Of a DNA stretch of 64,000 nucleotides, positions 26,437-36,077 are shown in pieces; position 1 is the stretch's first letter; each line of letters begins with the position of its first letter. The stretch is taken from assembly GCA_900759665.1 (NCBI GenBank), contig CAAEWE010000081.1, forward strand, positions 127,879-191,878, written 5' to 3'. This DNA is from Lachnospiraceae bacterium. GTDB lineage: Bacteria > Bacillota > Clostridia > Lachnospirales > Lachnospiraceae. The translations under genes and the position numbers were made by a program. The notes beneath the pieces were generated by a model. It saw nothing but the letters and a program-made list of their open reading frames with translations. It was not told the DNA's origin and did no database searches.

Positions 26437-27915
26437 ATGAAAGAAAAAGAAAATAAAAAAAGTTTTAAGAGTGAGTTTGGTATGATGCTGGCCCTTTTAA
26501 AGATCGGTTTTATCGGTTTTGGCGGTGGAAGTGCCCTGATTCCGGTCATTGAGAAGGAAGTGGTCGAGGAACGTGGTCTTGTTACCGAGGAGGAGTTCAA
26601 TAAGGATGTTCTGGTGGCAAGTATCACACCGGGGGCTCTTCCGATGGAGATATCTACAGGCCTCGGAAAACGGGCATATGGTGTGGGTGGCATGATCGCC
26701 TCCGCACTGATGCTGGCGTTCCCGGGAGCTTTGATCACGGTGGCAATGCTTGTGGCAATGTCGCGTCTTCATTCGGGAATTTTGACGCAGATTGAGATCT
26801 TATCCATTGGTATTTCTGCTTTTATCGCATGCCTTCTGACAGAATATTCCAGAAAGACGCTGGAAGAGGCGAGAACGGAGAGCAAAGGACGATGGAAAAG
26901 GGCAGTCGTGATCCTGGCAGGTGTTTTTCTGCTGACCTGCGGCAAGGCGGTCTATGGTATACTGGGGCTTGAAGGAACACCGTTAGTCCACTTGTCCACA
27001 TTGCAGGTACTTGGTGTGTCCATGTTTGGTATTTTGTATACCCATTGCAAATTTACGCCAAAGAATTTAGTGGTATCCGGTGGATTGATTCTGGGATATA
27101 TTGTATGCTTAAGTTTTGATTTTCCCTACGAGCAGTACATCTGCAATGGCCTAAAGGCTGCCATGATCATTCTGGCAGTCTGGGGACTGGTACGAAGTAT
27201 TCTGGAGGACGGGCAGAAGAAAAAGGTATCTCCGAAGAAAATGCTTCAGGAAGAGGCTGCGTGGATCCTGTTTTTTGTCGTGCTCTCTGTTCCGGCAATC
27301 CTTTATGGCGGCAACGTTCCGGAATTTCTGGGACAGGGATTTCTTTCTTCCATATTGTCTTTTGGAGGAGGAGATGCGTATCTGTCTGTAGCAGACGGTA
27401 TGTTTGTCAACTCCGGGATCATCGAGAAGGCGGATTTCTATGGTCATCTGGTTCCGTTGGTAAATCTTCTTCCGGGTTCCATTCTCTGCAAAACGTTGTC
27501 CGGAATCGGTTATCTGCTGGGATTTGAGATGAGCAGCGGCAATATTCTGACAGGCTGTCTGGTGGCTCTGGCAGGCTTTGTATGTAGTGTGATGGCATCC
27601 GGAGGTGTTTTCTGTCTGGTGGCATATATTTATGAATGCTTTGAGTCTCTTCGGGTATTTCGCCTGTTGAGCCGGTGGATCCGTCCGATCATCGCAGGTA
27701 CGCTTCTTACGGTTATGCTTTCATTGTTTGCACAGAATATCAGCACGGGGACAAAGCTTGGCCTCCAGGTTTTTGTTTCTCTGGGAATCACAGCCGTGAT
27801 CTATGGAATGAATCTTTTGCTGCTTTATGTACTGAAAAAGAAAAATGGACTGCTGATCCTCTGTTCCATTGCCGTAACTTTAATCCTTGGAAATGTCGCA
27901 TTAATGCTGGTTTGA
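26437..27915 (+). CDS. chrA: Two-domain CHR (chromate transporter) family protein
   Basis: Integral membrane protein of 492 residues made of two homologous CHR halves. Glycine motifs appear in each: FIGFGGGSALIP near residue 29 and SFGGGDAYLS near 308. Many clostridia encode the halves as separate short proteins; here they are fused. Family members export chromate, a sulfate analogue. Placed 24 bases after cysQ and downstream of cysDNC, a role in moving sulfate or another oxyanion is an inference. About ten to twelve hydrophobic segments are visible. Confidence 0.85.
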   Translation: MKEKENKKSFKSEFGMMLALLKIGFIGFGGGSALIPVIEKEVVEERGLVTEEEFNKDVLVASITPGALPMEISTGLGKRAYGVGGMIASALMLAFPGALITVAMLVAMSRLHSGILTQIEILSIGISAFIACLLTEYSRKTLEEARTESKGRWKRAVVILAGVFLLTCGKAVYGILGLEGTPLVHLSTLQVLGVSMFGILYTHCKFTPKNLVVSGGLILGYIVCLSFDFPYEQYICNGLKAAMIILAVWGLVRSILEDGQKKKVSPKKMLQEEAAWILFFVVLSVPAILYGGNVPEFLGQGFLSSILSFGGGDAYLSVADGMFVNSGIIEKADFYGHLVPLVNLLPGSILCKTLSGIGYLLGFEMSSGNILTGCLVALAGFVCSVMASGGVFCLVAYIYECFESLRVFRLLSRWIRPIIAGTLLTVMLSLFAQNISTGTKLGLQVFVSLGITAVIYGMNLLLLYVLKKKNGLLILCSIAVTLILGNVALMLV

Positions 27916-27968
27916 TCGGATTTTATGAAAGTTAAACTACAAAAAAATAAAAAAAATGAAAAAAGGGC

Positions 27969-27997
27969 TTGCATTTTTGGAAAAGCTAATATATAAT
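27969..27997 (+). promoter_or_regulatory. Promoter of tRNA-Arg
   Basis: TTGCAT (27969-27974), 17-base spacer, TATAAT (27992-27997), 43 bases before the tRNA. Confidence 0.7.
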
Positions 27998-28040
27998 ATC
28001 TCAAGTACGGAACAGAGATGTGAAGTACAAGAGATAATTT

Positions 28041-28114
<74 letters not shown>

Positions 28115-28120
28115 CTATGA

Positions 28121-28155
28121 ATCCTTGCAGCGGGTATCCGCAGCAAGGATTTTTT
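28121..28155 (+). terminator. Terminator after tRNA-Arg
   Basis: ATCCTTGC (28121-28128) with GCAAGGAT (28143-28150), an inner CGG/CCG pairing, and a T-run right after. It separates the tRNA from murB. Confidence 0.85.
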
Positions 28156-28185
28156 CGATATATAGGAAATGGAAGGAATGAAAAT

Positions 28186-29103
28186 ATGATTCAGTTAGCA
28201 GATTTACAAAGGATAGCGGGAGAACAGGCGGTACGTCTGCAGGAGCCGATGTCGGCACATACGACATTTCGTATTGGCGGACCGGCAGATTATTTTGTAG
28301 AGGCAGGAAATGAGTCTGTGTTAAAGGAGCTGCTTCTTCTTTGTAAGGAGACGGAAACGCCATTTTTTATTCTGGGCAATGGAAGCAATCTTCTGGTGTC
28401 GGATGAGGGATACCGGGGTGTGATGATCTCTCTGAGGGGATTTGATGAGATTTCCTTTCGGGAAGGGGAAGGTACAGAGGCCGGTAAAATGATCATGACC
28501 GCAGGAAGCGGAGTTCTTTTATCGAAGGCAGCCATGCAGGCAGCCGAGCGGGGGCTGACAGGCTTTGAATTTGCCGGAGGCATTCCTGGTACGCTGGGAG
28601 GGGCAGTTACTATGAATGCTGGGGCTTATGGCGGAGAGATCAGGGATGTGATCCTTTCTGCACGGGTGATGACAAAGGCGGGAGACGTCAGAGAGCTTTC
28701 CACAGAGGAGCTTGCACTGTCATACCGGCACAGCATCATTCAGGAAAAGGATCTGATCGTTTTGTCGGCAGACTTTGCGTTTGATCATGGGGACGAGGAG
28801 CAGATCAAGGAGCAGATGCGTCAGTTAAATGCCCGGAGAAGGGAAAAACAGCCCCTGGAATATGGCAGTGCGGGAAGTACTTTTAAGAGACCGGAGGGAT
28901 ATTTCGCCGGAAAGCTGATCCAGGATGCAGGGCTGAAGGGATACCGGTCAGGTGATGTAATGGTATCGGAGAAGCACGGCGGTTTTGTGGTAAATGTAGG
29001 GAAAGGGACATGCCGGGATGCCATGCGTGTGATCGAGCATGTTCAGAGAACCGTTTATGAGCAGTTTGGAGTAGAGCTTGAGCTGGAAGTAAAACGGGTC
29101 TGA
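28186..29103 (+). CDS. murB: UDP-N-acetylenolpyruvoylglucosamine reductase
   Basis: FAD enzyme that makes UDP-MurNAc in peptidoglycan synthesis. FAD-binding residues G-N-G-S-N-L-L lie near 65, and the catalytic serine is in G-S-A-G-S-T-F-K-R-P, the arrangement of the short (type II) MurB group. 305 residues. The ATG at 28186 follows a GGAAGGAA site; an upstream in-frame start lies in the tRNA terminator. First gene of a murB-rapZ-whiA-crh run; hprK and yvcK, often found in this neighbourhood, are absent. Confidence 0.95.
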   Translation: MIQLADLQRIAGEQAVRLQEPMSAHTTFRIGGPADYFVEAGNESVLKELLLLCKETETPFFILGNGSNLLVSDEGYRGVMISLRGFDEISFREGEGTEAGKMIMTAGSGVLLSKAAMQAAERGLTGFEFAGGIPGTLGGAVTMNAGAYGGEIRDVILSARVMTKAGDVRELSTEELALSYRHSIIQEKDLIVLSADFAFDHGDEEQIKEQMRQLNARRREKQPLEYGSAGSTFKRPEGYFAGKLIQDAGLKGYRSGDVMVSEKHGGFVVNVGKGTCRDAMRVIEHVQRTVYEQFGVELELEVKRV

Positions 29104-29169
29104 GAGATTTTACGGAGAATGCCATCGTGGTATGAAAAACTATCTTAGATAACAGGAATGAGGATTCGT

Positions 29170-30039
29170 ATGCGATTTGTAATTGTAACAGGAATGTCCG
29201 GGGCAGGCAGGAATTCCGTCATGAAAATGCTGGAGGATATGGGATACTTTTGTGTGGATAATCTGCCGGTACCCCTGATTCCGAGAATGTCCAAAATGAT
29301 GCTGGAGGAAAACAGTCTGGAAAAGGTGGCCGTTGGAATTGATATTCGTAACCAGCAGGGGCTTCTGGAGCTGGATGATATTCTGGATGAAATGCTGGCA
29401 GCAGGGGTGCGGTATGAGATTCTGTTTCTGGAGGCGGACAGTTCGGTGCTTATCAAGAGATATAAAGAGACGAGACGAAATCATCCTCTTGCCCTGCAGG
29501 GAAGAGTCGACAAAGCCATTGAGGCAGAGCGGGAGGAGCTTGCCTTTATCAAAAAGCGGGCGGATTATATTCTCGATACCAGCCATATGCTTGTGCGGGA
29601 TCTGAAGCAGGAGATTGATAAGATCTTTCTGGGCAAGGAGGAATACGAGAACTTTTTTGTGACGATCCTTTCCTTTGGTTTTAAATATGGCATCCCGGAG
29701 GATTCGGATCTTGTCTTTGATGTGCGGTTTCTGCCAAATCCATATTATATTCCGGATCTGAAGCCGCAGACCGGCAACGACAGGGCGGTTTATGATTATG
29801 TCATGTCCTCTCCGCAGGCCGTTACCTTTGAGAAGAAGCTGTTTGAGATGGTGGAGTTTCTGATCCCCAATTATATCCTGGAGGGAAAGAACCAGCTGGT
29901 GATCAGTATTGGATGTACCGGAGGAAAGCACCGGTCCGTTACCCTTGTCAATGCATTGGCAAAGCATATGAAACAGCTTCCCTACAGCATTAAGGTGGAA
30001 CACCGGGATATTGAGAAGGACCGGAAGCAGGGAAAATAG
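29170..30039 (+). CDS. rapZ: RapZ-family RNase adapter / nucleotide-binding protein
   Basis: Homologue of RapZ/YvcJ, which links nucleotide binding to small-RNA decay or cell-wall amino-sugar control. 289 residues: N-terminal P-loop fold and C-terminal GCTGGKHRS domain near residues 255-265. The Walker A reads G-M-S-G-A-G-R-N-S, with Arg in place of the usual Lys. The ATG at 29170 is preferred over one at 29158 that overlaps the ribosome site. The gene order rapZ-whiA-HPr parallels B. subtilis yvcJ-yvcK-yvcL-crh without yvcK. Confidence 0.92.
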   Translation: MRFVIVTGMSGAGRNSVMKMLEDMGYFCVDNLPVPLIPRMSKMMLEENSLEKVAVGIDIRNQQGLLELDDILDEMLAAGVRYEILFLEADSSVLIKRYKETRRNHPLALQGRVDKAIEAEREELAFIKKRADYILDTSHMLVRDLKQEIDKIFLGKEEYENFFVTILSFGFKYGIPEDSDLVFDVRFLPNPYYIPDLKPQTGNDRAVYDYVMSSPQAVTFEKKLFEMVEFLIPNYILEGKNQLVISIGCTGGKHRSVTLVNALAKHMKQLPYSIKVEHRDIEKDRKQGK

Positions 30040-30066
30040 GAACAGCACACAGCGAGGAGGGAACGT

Positions 30067-31047
30067 ATGTCATTTTCCGGTAGTGTGAAACAGGAGCTTG
30101 TGCGGCAGCTTCCGTCAGCCAGACATTGTCAGATCGCAGAACTGGCGGCATTATTTGATCTGAACGGCAGGATACGCCGTGGCAGGAACGGGAACGAATA
30201 TTTGGAAATACGCACAGAAAACTTGACAGTCGCCCGAAAATCTTATATGTTATTAAATAGTGTATTTCATAATCCTGTGGAGGTTCGTGTCCGTTGTCAT
30301 AATATTCATGGAAGTATCCGGGAGTATTATATTGAAGTAACCGAACGACATGCGATTATATCTATACTAAAAGCATTAAAAATGATGGATGAACAAGGTG
30401 GGATTACAGGTGATTGTCTGGGACATCAGCATCGTCTCATACAAAATACCTGTTGTAAACGTGCCTTTTTGCGGGGTGCTTTTTTGGCAGCAGGTTCCCT
30501 GTCAGATCCGGAGAAGGCCTACCATCTGGAGTTTGCTGTTCTTTCGGAGGGGTTTGCTTCTTTCATCAGAGAGATATTGGCGTTTTTTGAATTGGAGGCA
30601 AAAATCGTCAGGAGAAAAAGGTATTTTGTGGTATACATAAAAGAGGGATCACAGATCGTTGATTTTTTAAATATAGTCGAAGCACATGTGGCTTTGATGG
30701 AATTTGAAAATATACGGATCGTGAAGGAGGTCCGCAATTCTGTCAATCGTCAGGTGAACTGCGAAACGGCAAATATTGGGAAAACCGTGGCGGCAGCGGC
30801 GAAGCAGATTGAGGATATCCAATATATAGAATGTAATATGGGGTTACGGGGGCTGGCGAAGGGATTGCGCGAGACAGCAGAGCTGCGGCTGGAATATCCG
30901 GATGCATCACTGCAGGAATTGGGACAGATGCTCAATCCGCCCATTGGCAAATCAGGGGTTAATCACCGGCTGCGGAAATTGGGAAATATTGCAAATGAAT
31001 TGAAAGAGAAGAGAGGATTCTCTGATTCAAAAAGGAGGAAAATGTAA
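30067..31047 (+). CDS. whiA: WhiA-family DNA-binding regulator
   Basis: 326 residues: N-terminal LAGLIDADG-like domain (without endonuclease function in the family) and C-terminal helix-turn-helix around LQELGQMLNPPIGKSGVNHR. In actinobacteria WhiA controls sporulation septation; in Firmicutes it affects division and chromosome segregation. GGAGGG precedes the ATG at 30067. It ends two bases before the HPr-like gene, showing tight coupling. Confidence 0.95.
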   Translation: MSFSGSVKQELVRQLPSARHCQIAELAALFDLNGRIRRGRNGNEYLEIRTENLTVARKSYMLLNSVFHNPVEVRVRCHNIHGSIREYYIEVTERHAIISILKALKMMDEQGGITGDCLGHQHRLIQNTCCKRAFLRGAFLAAGSLSDPEKAYHLEFAVLSEGFASFIREILAFFELEAKIVRRKRYFVVYIKEGSQIVDFLNIVEAHVALMEFENIRIVKEVRNSVNRQVNCETANIGKTVAAAAKQIEDIQYIECNMGLRGLAKGLRETAELRLEYPDASLQELGQMLNPPIGKSGVNHRLRKLGNIANELKEKRGFSDSKRRKM

Positions 31048-31049
31048 CC

Positions 31050-31310
31050 ATGATTACAAAAAAAATTAAGATTCAGATAAAGAGTGGTCTGGAGGCAAGG
31101 CCGGTGGCTGTTCTTGTGCAGGTGGCAAGTCAGTATTCCAGCAGCATTTATGTTGAGGTGGAGGACAAGAAGGTCAATGCCAAAAGTATCATGGGAATGA
31201 TGACCCTTGGACTGGCGGCTGGAGAGGAAGTTGTTGTTTCTGCGAATGGAGATGACGAACAGAATGCTATGGATGATATTGTAAAATATCTGAGTACATC
31301 ACAGGCATAA
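31050..31310 (+). CDS. crh: Crh-like HPr-family protein with Glu at position 15
   Basis: 86 residues with the HPr fold pattern. The phosphotransfer site reads G13-L-E15-A-R-P where true HPr has His15; codon GAG is unambiguous. Ser46, the HPr-kinase target, is kept in K-S-I-M-G. It therefore cannot relay PTS phosphate but could be a Ser46-phosphorylated corepressor for CcpA, like B. subtilis Crh (Gln15), which also sits next to whiA. The symbol is given by position and logic; the Glu is a difference from classic Crh. A good terminator follows. Confidence 0.85.
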   Translation: MITKKIKIQIKSGLEARPVAVLVQVASQYSSSIYVEVEDKKVNAKSIMGMMTLGLAAGEEVVVSANGDDEQNAMDDIVKYLSTSQA

Positions 31311-31325
31311 TGGTAGAAAAGGACG

Positions 31326-31357
31326 AGCCGTTTGATCTTGCATCAGACGGCTTTTTC
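31326..31357 (+). terminator. Terminator after the HPr-like gene
   Basis: AGCCGTTTGAT (31326-31336) pairs with ATCAGACGGCT (31342-31352) with one G-U, followed by TTTTC. Confidence 0.88.
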
Positions 31358-31434
31358 GGTATATAGGGAAATTTTGTAACGCAGCGGGAAGCAAGGGCAA
31401 AACATTTATTTTGCCTGGTTTAATGGAGGGAAAC

Positions 31435-34400
31435 ATGGGATTTACGCATTTGCATTTACATACGGAGTATTCTCTTCTGGATGGCTCCTGTAAGATCGGA
31501 GAACTGATGGCGAGAGCGAAGGAGCTTGGTATGGAGCATATTGCCATTACAGATCATGGAAATATGTACGGCGTGATTGATTTTTACCGGGCGGCATTAA
31601 AGGAAGGGATCAATCCCTTGATCGGCTGCGAGGTCTACGTGGCACCGGGCTCCCGGTTTGACCGGGAAAATGTCAGAGGAGAGGACCGCTATAACCATCT
31701 GGTGCTTCTGGCAGAGAATAATACCGGCTATGCCAATCTGATGAAGATTGTTTCCATTGGATTTACCGAAGGCTTTTATTATAAGCCCCGTGTGGACATG
31801 GAGGTTCTGGAGAAGTACCATGAAGGGATTATTGCTCTGAGTGCCTGTCTGGCAGGTATCGTGGCAACAAATCTTAGGCAGGGCTTTTATGAGGAGGCCA
31901 AAAAAGAAGCCCTTCGTCTGGCTGACATTTTTGGACCGGATCATTTTTATCTGGAGCTTCAGGATCATGGCATTGATGCCCAGAAAACAGTAAATCAGGG
32001 ACTTCTCCGTATGAGTCAGGAGACGGGACTTGAGTTAGTGGCTACAAACGATGTGCATTATATCCGGGCAGAGGATGCAGAGCCTCACGATATTCTTTTA
32101 TGTATCCAGACGCAGCATAAGGTGCAGGACGAGGATCGTATGCGGTATGAGGGCGGTCAGTTTTATCTGAAATCCGAGGAGGAGATGCTGACGCTTTTCC
32201 CTTATGCAAAGGAAGCCGTAGAAAATACCTCCAAAATAGCACAGAGATGTCATGTGGATATCGAGTTTGGAAAATATAAGCTGCCAAAGTTTGATGTGCC
32301 GGAGGGATTTACTTCCTGGGAGTATCTCAAGCATCTGTGTTATGAAGGAATCCACCGGCGTTATGCGGATGTGACGCCGGAGATACAGGAGAGACTGGAT
32401 TATGAGTTAAATACCATCAAGAATATGGGATTTGTAGATTATTTCCTGATCGTGTGGGATTTTATTCATTATTCCAGAGAGCAGGGGATCATTGTGGGAC
32501 CGGGACGTGGTTCTGCGGCCGGAAGTATTGTCGCATACAGTCTGGAGATCACCAATATTGATCCTCTGGCGTTTGACCTGCTGTTTGAGCGTTTCCTGAA
32601 CCCGGAGCGTGTGACCATGCCCGATATCGACGTGGATTTCTGCTACGAGAGACGGCAGGAGGTGATCGAATATGTCACCGAGAAATATGGACGGGATCAT
32701 GTGGCACAGATCGTTACCTTCGGTACCATGGCGGCCCGTGGGGTGATCCGTGATGTGGGCCGTGTGCTTGATATGCCGTATGCCTATGTGGATACCATTG
32801 CAAAGTCCGTGCCGATGGAGAAGGATATTACCATTGCCAAGGCAATCGCACAGAATCCGGATCTTCGCAAGCTTTATGAGACCGATGAGCAGACGAAATA
32901 TCTGTTAGATATGGCGCAGAAGCTGGAAGGACTGCCGCGTCATACCTCCATTCATGCAGCGGGTGTTGTGATCGCACCTGAGCCGGTGGATCATTTTGTG
33001 CCTCTTTCAAAGGGCTCAGAGGGCAATGTAACCACACAGTATACCATGACCACGCTGGAGGAACTGGGACTTCTGAAAATGGACTTTTTGGGGCTTCGTA
33101 CATTGACGGTGGTACAAAATGCTGCCAAAATGTGCGGCATGAGCGATCAGGATATGTTGCACCTGGATCTGGAGGATGAAAATGTATGGAAGCTCATATC
33201 CAGTGGGCGGACTGAGGGGATATTCCAGTTAGAGAGTGCCGGGATGAAGCAGTTTATGAAAGAGCTGCAGCCGGAGAGCATGGCAGAAATCGTTGCCGGT
33301 ATTTCCCTGTATCGTCCGGGTCCGATGGACTTTATTCCACAGTATATTGCGGGAAGAAGCAATAGGGATTCCATTACTTATGACTGTCCACAGCTTGAGC
33401 CGATCCTTGCAACCACTTACGGCTGCATCGTCTATCAGGAGCAGGTGATGGAGATCGTGCGGAGCCTGGCGGGCTACAGTTATGGACGAAGTGATCTGGT
33501 GCGCCGTGCCATGTCCAAAAAGAAGGCAAAGGTGATGGAGGCGGAGCGGAAGAACTTTGTCTACGGAAACGAGGAAGAGGGAGTAAAGGGCTGCATTGCC
33601 AATGGTATCTCCGAGGAGGTTGCCAATAAGATCTATGATGAGATGATCAGCTTCGCCGCCTATGCCTTTAATAAATCCCATGCAGCGGCATATGGTATGG
33701 TGACATTTCAGACGGCATGGTTAAAATGCTATCATCCGGTGGAGTTTATGGCTTCTCTGCTGACGTCCGTCAAAGAAAATACCAATAAGATCGTAGAGTA
33801 TGTTATGGAGTGCCGGCGAATGGATATTGAGATCCTGCCTCCAGATGTAAATGAAGGATATAGTTACTTTTCTGTATCTGACGGCAGGATACGTTATGCT
33901 CTTTCTGCAATCAAGGGCATTGGTTCCGGTGTGATCAATAATATTGTGGAGGAACGGGAACGGGGAGGCCGTTTCACATCCATGCAGGATTTTATGCGCC
34001 GTCTCACCAGCAAAGAGGTCAACAAAAGCTCCATTGAGAATTTCATCAAGGCAGGAGCTTTTGACGGACTGGAGGGCAACCGGCGGCAGAAGCTTCAGGT
34101 ATATCAGAGCATGCTGGACAGCGTCAACCGGGAGAAAAAGGATTCCATGTCCGGACAGATGTCTCTGTTTGATATGGGAGATGAGGAGCTGGAGCATGCA
34201 AATGATGTGGCTTATCCAGCACTGGAGGAGTTTGAAAAGGAAGAGCTTCTCGCATATGAAAAGGAAGTCCTTGGCATCTACATCAGCGGTCATCCGCTGG
34301 AGGAATATCTGGGGCTGATCCGGAAAAATTCCACCTGCAGTTCCCAGGATTTTGTCCGGGAGCCGGAGGAAGAGGGAGTTGCGGAAAATGCACGGGTACA

Positions 34401-34893
34401 CGATCAGGAAAGTGTGATCATGGGTGGAATGATCACGGCAAAGACGGTTAAGACCACAAAGACAAATAAACTCATGGCATATCTTACGCTGGAGGATGTA
34501 TACGGTACCGTGGAGGTTCTTGTCTTTCCGAATGTTTACGAAAAGAAAAAAGAACAGTGCAGAGAGGATGCCAAGGTATTTATCCGGGGCCGGGCTGATA
34601 TGGGCGGTGACCGGGACGGAAAGGTGATCTGTCAGGATATTATTCCGTTTGATATGCTTCCGTGTGAACTGTGGCTCCGTTTTAAAAATATGGCAGACTT
34701 TCAGGAAAAAGAACAGCAGATATATGAGAAATTGTCGCCATATGACGGAACAGATCAGGTGATCGTTTATCTGGAGGAGGAGAGGCAGATGAAAAAGCTT
34801 CCACCGGGACGCAATGTCAACGCAAGACAGGTGATCCGGGAAAATATTCTGGAAGGGATCATCGAAGCAGCATTGAAGGAGAGAAAACTGTAG
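31435..34893 (+). CDS. dnaE: DNA polymerase III alpha subunit DnaE
   Basis: C-family replicative polymerase, 1152 residues. N-terminal PHP domain begins THLHLHTEYSLLDG, with DHGNMYG further on. The catalytic acids D397 and D399 sit in M-P-D-I-D-V-D-F, matching the first two of the E. coli triad (401/403). Helix-hairpin-helix and OB-fold regions fill the C-terminal third. The ATG at 31435 follows GGAGGG (31424-31429). As in other Firmicutes it probably works with PolC rather than as sole replicase. Confidence 0.97.
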   Translation: MGFTHLHLHTEYSLLDGSCKIGELMARAKELGMEHIAITDHGNMYGVIDFYRAALKEGINPLIGCEVYVAPGSRFDRENVRGEDRYNHLVLLAENNTGYANLMKIVSIGFTEGFYYKPRVDMEVLEKYHEGIIALSACLAGIVATNLRQGFYEEAKKEALRLADIFGPDHFYLELQDHGIDAQKTVNQGLLRMSQETGLELVATNDVHYIRAEDAEPHDILLCIQTQHKVQDEDRMRYEGGQFYLKSEEEMLTLFPYAKEAVENTSKIAQRCHVDIEFGKYKLPKFDVPEGFTSWEYLKHLCYEGIHRRYADVTPEIQERLDYELNTIKNMGFVDYFLIVWDFIHYSREQGIIVGPGRGSAAGSIVAYSLEITNIDPLAFDLLFERFLNPERVTMPDIDVDFCYERRQEVIEYVTEKYGRDHVAQIVTFGTMAARGVIRDVGRVLDMPYAYVDTIAKSVPMEKDITIAKAIAQNPDLRKLYETDEQTKYLLDMAQKLEGLPRHTSIHAAGVVIAPEPVDHFVPLSKGSEGNVTTQYTMTTLEELGLLKMDFLGLRTLTVVQNAAKMCGMSDQDMLHLDLEDENVWKLISSGRTEGIFQLESAGMKQFMKELQPESMAEIVAGISLYRPGPMDFIPQYIAGRSNRDSITYDCPQLEPILATTYGCIVYQEQVMEIVRSLAGYSYGRSDLVRRAMSKKKAKVMEAERKNFVYGNEEEGVKGCIANGISEEVANKIYDEMISFAAYAFNKSHAAAYGMVTFQTAWLKCYHPVEFMASLLTSVKENTNKIVEYVMECRRMDIEILPPDVNEGYSYFSVSDGRIRYALSAIKGIGSGVINNIVEERERGGRFTSMQDFMRRLTSKEVNKSSIENFIKAGAFDGLEGNRRQKLQVYQSMLDSVNREKKDSMSGQMSLFDMGDEELEHANDVAYPALEEFEKEELLAYEKEVLGIYISGHPLEEYLGLIRKNSTCSSQDFVREPEEEGVAENARVHDQESVIMGGMITAKTVKTTKTNKLMAYLTLEDVYGTVEVLVFPNVYEKKKEQCREDAKVFIRGRADMGGDRDGKVICQDIIPFDMLPCELWLRFKNMADFQEKEQQIYEKLSPYDGTDQVIVYLEEERQMKKLPPGRNVNARQVIRENILEGIIEAALKERKL

Positions 34894-34936
34894 CGATGTG
34901 ATTTCAAATTTTCAATCACAGCGTTTATTGTTTGGG

Positions 34937-34965
34937 TTGAAAAAAACAATGGAATGACGTACAAT
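34937..34965 (+). promoter_or_regulatory. Promoter of pfkA
   Basis: TTGAAA (34937-34942), 17-base spacer, TACAAT (34960-34965). It leaves a leader of about 100 bases before pfkA with no clear hairpin. A short repeat TGTGATT/AATCACA after dnaE could be a weak terminator. Confidence 0.6.
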
Positions 34966-35075
34966 AAAGAGTGCGATGAATAGTATGTAAATGATTCGTT
35001 AAAGATAAAATAAGAGGAAGTAAGACTGGACTTTACAATCCGTCGTATTTCCGGTTCATTGAAACGGAGGACAAA

Positions 35076-36053
35076 ATGAGTAGTGCAGTAAAAACAATTG
35101 GTGTATTGACAAGCGGTGGGGATGCGCCGGGAATGAATGCAGCCATTCGTGCTGTTGTTCGTACCGCGATTGCAAACGATGTCAGGGTTAAGGGAATCAG
35201 GAGAGGGTATGCAGGTCTTCTGGAGGAGGATATTGTGGAGATGGATACCTTATCGGTTTCCAATATTATCCAGCTTGGAGGAACGATTCTTTATACCGCA
35301 CGCTGCAAGGAATTCCGCGAGAGGGAATATCAGGAGAAGGCAGCCGAGATCTGCCGGAAGCATGGAATTGACGGCATTGTTGTGATCGGTGGCGATGGTT
35401 CCTTCCAGGGTGCCAGCAAGCTTGCAGAACTGGGCATTAACACGGTAGGTGTACCGGGAACCATCGATCTGGATATTGCATGTACTGAGTATACGATCGG
35501 TTTTGATACGGCGATCAATACGGCGATGGAGGCCATGGACAAGCTTCGTGATACCTCAGAGTCCCACGAGCGGTGCAGTATCGTAGAGGTTATGGGACGT
35601 ACCGCAGGGCACATTGCATTATGGACAGGCATTGCCAGCGGTGCAGAGTATATTCTTACCACAGAGGAATATGATGGAAATATACAGAAGATCATCGAGA
35701 AGATACTGCATCGCCGCAAGATTGGCAAAAAGAACCATGTGATCGTCAATGCAGAGGGAGTTGGTAATTCCTTTGAAATGGCAAAGACGATCGAGGAAGC
35801 GACAGGTGTAGAAACCAGAGCAACGGTACTGGGTCATATCCAGCGTGGCGGCAATCCGACCTGCAAGGATCGTGTGTATGCTTCTGCTATGGGAGCAAAG
35901 GCAGTAGAGCTTCTTTGTGAAGGAAAGACAAACCGTGTTGTTGGCTACACGAACGGTGAGTTTGTAGATTATGATATTCAGGCAGCATTGGATATGGAAA
36001 AGGGATTGGATCCGTATCTGTTCCATATTACCAAGAAGCTGACCACATATTAA
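35076..36053 (+). CDS. pfkA: ATP-dependent 6-phosphofructokinase
   Basis: Commits fructose 6-phosphate to glycolysis. G-G-D-G-S at 105-109 with G108 indicates ATP rather than pyrophosphate as donor. The catalytic P-G-T-I-D131-L-D133 has Leu where most bacterial enzymes have Asn. The fructose-site GRTAGHIA and HIQRGG motifs are present. 325 residues. GGAGG precedes the ATG at 35076, and a promoter lies about 110 bases upstream. A small membrane-protein gene follows 24 bases downstream. Confidence 0.95.
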   Translation: MSSAVKTIGVLTSGGDAPGMNAAIRAVVRTAIANDVRVKGIRRGYAGLLEEDIVEMDTLSVSNIIQLGGTILYTARCKEFREREYQEKAAEICRKHGIDGIVVIGGDGSFQGASKLAELGINTVGVPGTIDLDIACTEYTIGFDTAINTAMEAMDKLRDTSESHERCSIVEVMGRTAGHIALWTGIASGAEYILTTEEYDGNIQKIIEKILHRRKIGKKNHVIVNAEGVGNSFEMAKTIEEATGVETRATVLGHIQRGGNPTCKDRVYASAMGAKAVELLCEGKTNRVVGYTNGEFVDYDIQAALDMEKGLDPYLFHITKKLTTY

Positions 36054-36077
36054 TGATAGGAAAGGAAGGTTGCAGAC

